DNA of 64,000 nt from Mesobacillus subterraneus. GTDB taxonomy: Bacteria > Bacillota > Bacilli > Bacillales > Cytobacillaceae. The DNA is taken from NCBI RefSeq assembly GCF_003937825.1, contig NZ_RSFW01000013.1:310001-374000 (forward strand). The letters run 5' to 3'. The notes under the pieces are model-generated. The model was not told the DNA's origin and ran no database searches. It was given only the letters and a program-made list of their open reading frames with translations. This document shows, piece by piece, positions 59,244 through 64,000 of the stretch. Position 1 is the stretch's first letter. Every line of letters begins with the position of its first letter. A program made the translations under genes and the position numbers.

Positions 59244-59754
59244 CTTGCCCGCCTCCCAATTTTATCTTCAATTCCTTCCTGCCTCGCTGCAGATAGGTTT
59301 TCACCGTATTTTCGGGTATGTCCATCATTCTCGCAATCTCACTGATGGCCAGATCCTGATAATAAAACAGGATAATCGCAGCCCGGTGTTGTTCTTTCAA
59401 TTGAGCAACCGCTTCCATCAAATCCAGTTTTTCGGCGGTCCCATCCTTGCCGGCAGCCGGCAGTTCCGTAAGTTGTTCGACTGGTTTCTCCAGTTTTCTT
59501 CGCTTCAACACGTCATACGCACAATGAATCAAAATACGCGTAAGCCAGGTCAAAAAATACTGCTCATTCTTCAATTGCCCAATCGCAAGAAACGCTTTAC
59601 AAGAAGTTTCCTGGACAATATCCAGGGCATCCTCCCTGTTTCCTGCATAAAGAAAAGCAGTCCGGTACAATTGCTCATTATGTAAAATCAGAAGCTCTTC
59701 AAAAGCCTTCACATTCCCCTTGATTGCCTTCCTCACAAGCCGTGTTTCCTTCAT
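59221..59754 (-). CDS. ECF-type sigma factor (SigV-like group)
   Basis: A 177-residue sigma-70 family factor. Region 2: FEELLILHNEQLYRTAFLYAGNREDALDIVQETSCKAF; region 4: LKEQHRAAIILFYYQDLAISEIARMMDIPENTVKTYLQRGRKEL (each cited as region match). ATG at 59754 follows AAAGGAGGTC; the frame to 59772 includes the ribosome site itself. Co-transcribed with its probable anti-sigma. Signal unknown. Confidence 0.9.
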   Translation of the reverse strand: MKETRLVRKAIKGNVKAFEELLILHNEQLYRTAFLYAGNREDALDIVQETSCKAFLAIGQLKNEQYFLTWLTRILIHCAYDVLKRRKLEKPVEQLTELPAAGKDGTAEKLDLMEAVAQLKEQHRAAIILFYYQDLAISEIARMMDIPENTVKTYLQRGRKELKIKLGGGQDGQENVS

Positions 59755-59775
59755 TTCCTGACCTCCTTTCACTCT

Positions 59776-59805
59776 TTAGAACTGAATCAGCGAAAAAAAG
59801 TTTCA
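59776..59805 (-). promoter_or_regulatory. Possible ECF-type promoter (autoregulation)
   Basis: On the minus strand TGAAAC (59805-59800), a typical ECF -35, then a T-run and, 15-16 bases on, CAGTTC rather than the CGTC usual for SigV/W. The -10 match is poor. Confidence 0.3.
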
Positions 59806-59900
59806 TATTTTCCAGGAAATTTTTCTAGTCCTAAAGTAATATAGTAATAAATGGAATTATTAACCTTAATATGTTTCAGTATATCGAACGAGGTGATGAT

Positions 59901-60950
59901 ATGGGCTTTTTCTCTCGCAATCCCGATTTCCTTATTCCCGAAGATGGAATCGACTCTATTGAAAAAATCAAAATTGGCGGAATCCAACAGAGCATCCTCA
60001 TCCAGTCGCACTCCCCAAAGAATCCCGTACTTCTATTTTTGCATGGCGGACCTTCCATGCCCCTGCCCGGCGTATCATCAAGAGGAAAAAACTACACCGT
60101 AGCGACCAATACAAAGGAGCTTGTGAAGAATTTTTCCGTTGTTTTTTGGGACCAGCGAGGTACAGGAAAATCCTATCACAAAGATATACCTGCACAGTCG
60201 ATGACCTTTGAACAACTGGTTTATGATGCAGCTGAGCTGACAGATTATTTAAGAGAGACATTCGGACAGGAAAAAATCTTTCTCACAGCCCATTCATTCG
60301 GAACATTGATTGGCATGTACCTTGTAAAGGAGCACCCTGAAAAATACCATTCTTATGTGGGATTATCCCAGATTATCAGCTGGAGTGAAAATGACCGTGC
60401 AGGAATGGCATGGATGAAAAACGAAGCAAAACGGCGAGGAGATTATAAGGCATTGAACGAGCTCGAAGCAGCAGGCGATCCTCCTTTTACAGATGGCTAT
60501 AAGCAATGGGGCGTACTGCGCAAATGGCAGATGAAGTACAGCACGATGGTCTATAACGATGAAAGTATCAAGCATCCTGGTCTTGCCAAAGTGTCCCTTG
60601 GGATGCTGGCCTCGAAGGATTATACACTTGCAGATGTTTTCCACTCTTTTTACAGTGGTTTCAAGTTGATTTATACAGACGATTTCATTAAAAATATACC
60701 GAAAATCGACGTGCAAAAGGACGTTCCGGCAGTGAAGATTCCCATCACCTTCATCCACGGCAGAAAGGATGTGCACGTCCACGGCTCTCTAGCCCAGGAG
60801 TACTTCAACACGGTAAAAACGGCACAAGAAAAGAAATTTATATGGGCAGAAAAATCAGCCCATCTCTTCCATCCTGATGACACAGAACTGATTGAACAGC
60901 ACATCATTAATGAACTAAGACATTTAGAAAAAGAGGTGATCAATCTATGA
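59901..60950 (+). CDS. Alpha/beta hydrolase, proline iminopeptidase-like
   Basis: A 349-residue hydrolase with FLHGGPSMPLPG (oxyanion loop), FWDQRGTGKSYH, nucleophile elbow AHSFGT with Ser at about residue 140, and C-terminal FIHGRKDVHV (Asp) and SAHLFHPDD (His). The HGGP and DQRGTGKS motifs match the S33 peptidase family. ATG at 59901 follows GAGGTGATG. First of a three-gene operon. Confidence 0.88.
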   Translation: MGFFSRNPDFLIPEDGIDSIEKIKIGGIQQSILIQSHSPKNPVLLFLHGGPSMPLPGVSSRGKNYTVATNTKELVKNFSVVFWDQRGTGKSYHKDIPAQSMTFEQLVYDAAELTDYLRETFGQEKIFLTAHSFGTLIGMYLVKEHPEKYHSYVGLSQIISWSENDRAGMAWMKNEAKRRGDYKALNELEAAGDPPFTDGYKQWGVLRKWQMKYSTMVYNDESIKHPGLAKVSLGMLASKDYTLADVFHSFYSGFKLIYTDDFIKNIPKIDVQKDVPAVKIPITFIHGRKDVHVHGSLAQEYFNTVKTAQEKKFIWAEKSAHLFHPDDTELIEQHIINELRHLEKEVINL

Positions 60951-61822
60951 AAACCATTTATCGAAGTCTCGATGGCAAAGACAAAATCCTCTGCCAGTAT
61001 GAAGAGTACCTTACCCTGTTCGAAACTCCAATTGAGCGGGAGTATGTCGAGACAAGGTTTGGACGGACACATGTGCTGAAAATGGGGAAAGAGGACGGAA
61101 AACCATTATTCATTTTCCAGGGAGGAAATTGCATCAATCCTGTGACCTTATCCTGGTTCAAAGGGCTGGTGAAAGAATACAAGGTTTACGCCCCTGATAC
61201 GATCGGACACCCTGGTTATAGTGATGAAACGAGGATCTCGGCATCTGATGAAAGTTTTGCTCTGTGGATTCAGGATTTGTTGGATTTTTACGGAATTGAG
61301 AGCTGTGCTTTTATCGGCCCTTCTTATGGTGGCGGCATTATTTTAAGGCTTGCTGCCTTCCAGCCGGAGAGAATACATTGCGCAGTACTGGTAGCTCCGG
61401 CAGGAATAATCCTTGGCTCGAAGCTCAAGATGATCAAGGACATCCTCATCCCGATGCTTTTGTACAAAATGAATGGCTCGGCAAAAAGCATGAGGCAAAT
61501 CGCTGATGTGATGTCGGCGAAAACCATGGGCAGCCTCGATGAAAGCATAATCGGCAACATCTTTAAACATACGTTGCTCGAGCAGGAAATGCCGAAAATC
61601 ACAACGATGGAGGAACTGGAGAATTATCGGGCGCCCACTCTCTTGATAACTGGGACAAACGATATATTTTTTCCAGGAGACAAGATTTCCCAAAAATCAG
61701 CAGGACTCTTCGGTGACAATCTTGAACTAAAAGAGTATGATATGGGGCATTTTCCATCAGGTGCTTTTCTAGAAAAAATCGATGCTGATATCAAAGCATT
61801 TCTGAAAAAATATTATTTATAG
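60947..61822 (+). CDS. Alpha/beta hydrolase
   Basis: A 291-residue hydrolase with FQGGNCINP, APDTIGHPGYSDETRIS, nucleophile elbow GPSYGGGI, ITGTNDIFFPGD (Asp) and DMGHFPSG (His). The family includes carboxylic ester hydrolases of the YjeN-like group in Bacillus. ATGA overlap with the first hydrolase. Substrate unknown. Confidence 0.88.
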   Translation: MKTIYRSLDGKDKILCQYEEYLTLFETPIEREYVETRFGRTHVLKMGKEDGKPLFIFQGGNCINPVTLSWFKGLVKEYKVYAPDTIGHPGYSDETRISASDESFALWIQDLLDFYGIESCAFIGPSYGGGIILRLAAFQPERIHCAVLVAPAGIILGSKLKMIKDILIPMLLYKMNGSAKSMRQIADVMSAKTMGSLDESIIGNIFKHTLLEQEMPKITTMEELENYRAPTLLITGTNDIFFPGDKISQKSAGLFGDNLELKEYDMGHFPSGAFLEKIDADIKAFLKKYYL

Positions 61823-61831
61823 GGGGAAAAC

Positions 61832-62200
61832 ATGAGCATACAGAAGGTTGGCCAGATTGGCATACCGGTTAAAAACCTGGATAGGGCGCTTGCCTTTTAC
61901 AGGGATGACTTAGCGCTGCCGCTGCTTTTCAACACGGATACCATGGCATTTTTTGATTGTGGCGGTGTCCGCCTGTTGCTAAGTCTTCCTGAGAAGGAGC
62001 AGTTCGCACACGCAAGTTCTGTCATTTATTTTCAGATAGAAGATATCCGGGCAAAGTATGAGGAATTGCTTGCAAAGGGAGTAAACTTTGTAGGTGAGCC
62101 ACACGTTGTCGCCAAAATCGGTGACACCGAGACATGGATGGTGTTCTTCAGGGATTCGGAAGAGAATACCCTGGCTTTCATGAGCGAGGTTAATGGATAA
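61832..62200 (+). CDS. VOC/glyoxalase-family protein
   Basis: A 122-residue single VOC module pair: QIGIPVKNLDRALAFYRDDLALPL at the N-terminus, IYFQIEDIRAKYEELLAKGV and WMVFFRDSEENTLAFMSE. Metal ligands would include His or Gln of QIG and Glu of ENTLAFMSE, but the first ligand is Q not H, which leaves catalysis open. Third gene of the hydrolase operon; strong ribosome site AGGGGG. Confidence 0.87.
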   Translation: MSIQKVGQIGIPVKNLDRALAFYRDDLALPLLFNTDTMAFFDCGGVRLLLSLPEKEQFAHASSVIYFQIEDIRAKYEELLAKGVNFVGEPHVVAKIGDTETWMVFFRDSEENTLAFMSEVNG

Positions 62201-62203
62201 TAT

Positions 62204-62238
62204 GAAAGGATACTGCTGTCAATTCAGTATCCTTTTTA
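62204..62238. terminator. Bidirectional terminator, VOC / SGNH genes
   Basis: AAAGGATACTG (62205-62215) / CAGTATCCTTT (62225-62235), loop of 9, T-run. Confidence 0.85.
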
Positions 62239-63111
62239 TTGAATTGCCTTCAATTCATTCTTTTTCAGGAAAAGCTCGATTTGATGAGCCGCCATCATGC
62301 CTGCCGTACTGTTCAGGTGCATTCCGTCGGTGAGCAGCAGATAGCCATTTCTGTGTGCAATCCTGTCGAGGCTGTATCCATAAACGAAGTGTTCGACGAT
62401 GGCTTTTTCATATAGCTTTGCCTCATTTTTCAACGACCTGCCCCGCGTCCGGCCCTTCCCCTTCAAATACGCTTTAAGTTTCTCGTTAAACGGAAGATAG
62501 AAGATATTGTTCATTTCCGCGATTTTTTTGATGGCTTCATTGTACTGATCGATTTCCTTGTTGGCTTTGGAAAAAAGGTTTTCCCCCGCTACCGGGAGGG
62601 ACATCAAAGCAATATATGCTGATGTTTCAGCTTTCAGCCTGCTGACGATTTGCGCGAGGTTGCGCTCATAGACCAGGAGGGAGGGTTTTTCGTTCCGTTC
62701 AGAGAGGTTAATTTTCCTCTTTGCCAGCTCGGGAGCTATTTTTACTGTGGCATCATTCATTCCGACCAAAATGACGACATAGTCCGGATGGCAGGCAATC
62801 ACCTCATCCAGGCGCCGGAGTACATCAAATGACGTGCTACCATTCATCCCGCCATTGATAAATTGATAATCCTTGCAGCTCTTCCTTCTGGCAGCGTCGT
62901 CGACAAAATTATAGCTGATATTGCCATGAACAACATCTCCGCCCAGCACCGCGACTATCTTCTTGCCCTCCTGCCGCAGGCCCTTCTGCAAAAAGACCGC
63001 AGGGTTATTGGCAGGAAGCTGATTGAGCTTATTTTTCCGATGAAAATAAACTGACATGCCCAATACTGCCAGCAAAATCAGAACAAGAATTCCGCCATAA
63101 ATCCATACCAT
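62236..63111 (-). CDS. Membrane-anchored SGNH/GDSL-like protein without the usual nucleophile
   Basis: A 291-residue protein with an N-terminal membrane anchor (about residues 3-23). SGNH blocks: block I reads LGGDVVHGN, so the GDS serine is Val; block II INGGMNGSTSFD; block III LVGMNDATV (oxyanion Asn); block V TDGMHLN (Asp-His). All but the serine are kept. It may be a non-catalytic relative, or a nearby residue may serve. ATG at 63111 follows GAGGGG. Confidence 0.82.
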   Translation of the reverse strand: MVWIYGGILVLILLAVLGMSVYFHRKNKLNQLPANNPAVFLQKGLRQEGKKIVAVLGGDVVHGNISYNFVDDAARRKSCKDYQFINGGMNGSTSFDVLRRLDEVIACHPDYVVILVGMNDATVKIAPELAKRKINLSERNEKPSLLVYERNLAQIVSRLKAETSAYIALMSLPVAGENLFSKANKEIDQYNEAIKKIAEMNNIFYLPFNEKLKAYLKGKGRTRGRSLKNEAKLYEKAIVEHFVYGYSLDRIAHRNGYLLLTDGMHLNSTAGMMAAHQIELFLKKNELKAIQ

Positions 63112-63365
63112 TTGCAACCCCTCTTTCTTATTAATTAAAAATTCGGAATATATAATATATACTATTCGACAAACGGATGAATTACCATCTACTCATGATT
63201 TTTCCACACTGGATAAGTGCCTAACTCCATTATAGCCCTTTATGATACGCGAGAGACAAAATAAATGACACAAAAATTTTTACAAATCAAAAAATTGTTT
63301 TGCAACTAGATTTATATATAAGCTAAAATTAGATGGTAGAGTTTGGGAAAGGGGATTTTCTGCCT

Positions 63366-64000
63366 ATGCTGAAAGCTAGGTTATATGATTTTTCGCTATT
63401 TTTCACTGCTATTGCCGTGGCTTTTGGATTAGGTTCTTTCATTCAGGATAAAAACACTTTTTTCATAGCTTTATCGTTCTATTGGTTGTTTTCCATGCTG
63501 TACAACCATTTACGGATCATTGCGCAAAACGGGACAACGAAATTCGATTATGGCATCAATTATAGTCTATCATTCGGGATATTTGCCGGTCCGCTTGGCC
63601 TTTTCATTTTTGAAGGCATCTATCGCTTTTCAGTTTATTTTCTAAAGAAAATCACCAAAACAGCCGATGAAAATGAATTTTTTGATACCTTCTACAATAT
63701 AGGCGCGCATGTACTGATATACTCATTTGGTTATTATCTTTTCCATCTTGGTTACCCGTTTTTTGAGAAGATTCCATTCGGATTCTGGATTCTGATTTGT
63801 ATCCTTGCTGTCGTGACAATCATGACGTCTATTGCCTTGCTGTCAACTGCTTTTTATATCCTCGGAGAGATCAGAAGCCTGCAGGAGATGGTCCAGTTTT
63901 TAAGGCAAAGCATCAACTGGCTGGACCAAGGGAAAACCGCCTTCACGAATGGTCTGCTCCTGTTGTTGCTTGAACAGCAGCAATGGGAAATGATCGTCGC
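63366..64000 (+). CDS. Membrane protein, 3' part beyond the window
   Basis: From ATG 63366 the frame is open to the end (211 codons). It shows about five hydrophobic segments: residues 8-25, 30-45, 68-90, 116-132 and 138-168, and then a helical segment GEIRSLQEMVQFLRQSIN typical of a linker to a cytoplasmic signalling domain. I do not recognise the family. A GGAAAGGGG site lies 13 bases upstream, a little far. Confidence 0.6.
   Translation, partial: MLKARLYDFSLFFTAIAVAFGLGSFIQDKNTFFIALSFYWLFSMLYNHLRIIAQNGTTKFDYGINYSLSFGIFAGPLGLFIFEGIYRFSVYFLKKITKTADENEFFDTFYNIGAHVLIYSFGYYLFHLGYPFFEKIPFGFWILICILAVVTIMTSIALLSTAFYILGEIRSLQEMVQFLRQSINWLDQGKTAFTNGLLLLLLEQQQWEMIV

Noticed and set aside
1-64000. 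tRNA-Sec (selC), sel genes, transposases or phage genes in the window
   Set aside because: Looked for because of the Sec enzyme and the repeats; no candidate was seen on either strand.

Overview
The window looks like a chromosomal segment of an endospore-forming Bacillaceae bacterium (Bacillus/Mesobacillus-like) able to respire anaerobically. The evidence is strong AGGAGG-type ribosome binding sites, frequent TTG starts, the bacillithiol gene bshB2 beside yojF, a DUF2512 (YndM-like) gene, a clade II nitrous oxide reductase cluster, and B. subtilis-like mdx/malL/pgcM/maltose phosphorylase genes. No rRNA, tRNA, CRISPR array, prophage or intact insertion sequence was seen.

Layout. 1-9214 (minus): an eight-gene formate dehydrogenase operon, fdhD-fdnG-fdnH-fdnI-fdhE-mobA-moeA-moeA2. 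Its catalytic subunit is a selenoprotein: an in-frame UGA at 7795-7793 is followed at once by a hairpin that closely matches the E. coli fdhF SECIS element, so the two apparent ORFs are one gene. 9721-12573: pdxK with a structured leader, a DUF2512 gene, yojF-bshB2 and a small lipoprotein. 12898-19564 (plus): a nitrous oxide reductase operon (cytochrome c, nosZ, a NosB-like membrane protein, nosD, nosY, nosF and a composite YtkA/SurA-like lipoprotein) behind a well-placed FNR-type site. 19616-22125: a drug-export-type ABC transporter and a TetR repressor behind two matching operators. 22398-24428 (minus): a soluble-glucose-dehydrogenase-like lipoprotein and a HAD phosphatase. 24842-30877 (plus): maltodextrin ABC transporter, LacI-type regulator and alpha-glucosidase. 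31375-35622: a YjiH-type membrane protein, a Gly/Pro repeat protein, a double P-loop ATPase, YbaK and a thioesterase. 35676-40320 (minus): a branched-chain amino acid ABC transporter. 40903-46299: UDP-glucose dehydrogenase, a Rieske-FAD oxidoreductase, a thioredoxin-reductase-like flavoprotein and a membrane protein. 46340-49444 (minus): beta-phosphoglucomutase and maltose phosphorylase. 49676-54684: a mini heme-copper-like protein, a secreted M6 metalloprotease, an MFS transporter and a membrane protein. 54735-59754 (minus): a two-component system, a dihydrofolate-reductase-family remnant and an ECF sigma/anti-sigma pair. 59901-64000: two alpha/beta hydrolases, a VOC protein, an SGNH-like protein without the usual serine, and a truncated membrane protein.

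How they work together. Formate oxidation by the Tat-exported Sec enzyme would feed electrons to menaquinone through FdnH/FdnI, and N2O reduction by NosZ could be a sink in the same cell; mobA and the two moeA genes make the cofactor for the first enzyme. Maltodextrin uptake, MalL, maltose phosphorylase and beta-phosphoglucomutase form one catabolic pathway split over two loci about 20 kb apart but sharing a LacI-type operator over the start site.

The most unusual non-genic structures are two identically built 119-bp intergenic elements (22164-22282 and 30945-31063), each with an inverted-repeat head and five TTCGCCAAT cores spaced 21/20/21/20 bp, and a third array (43997-44164) of eight units at an exact 21-bp period. 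They are phased near two DNA helical turns and I cannot assign them to a described family.
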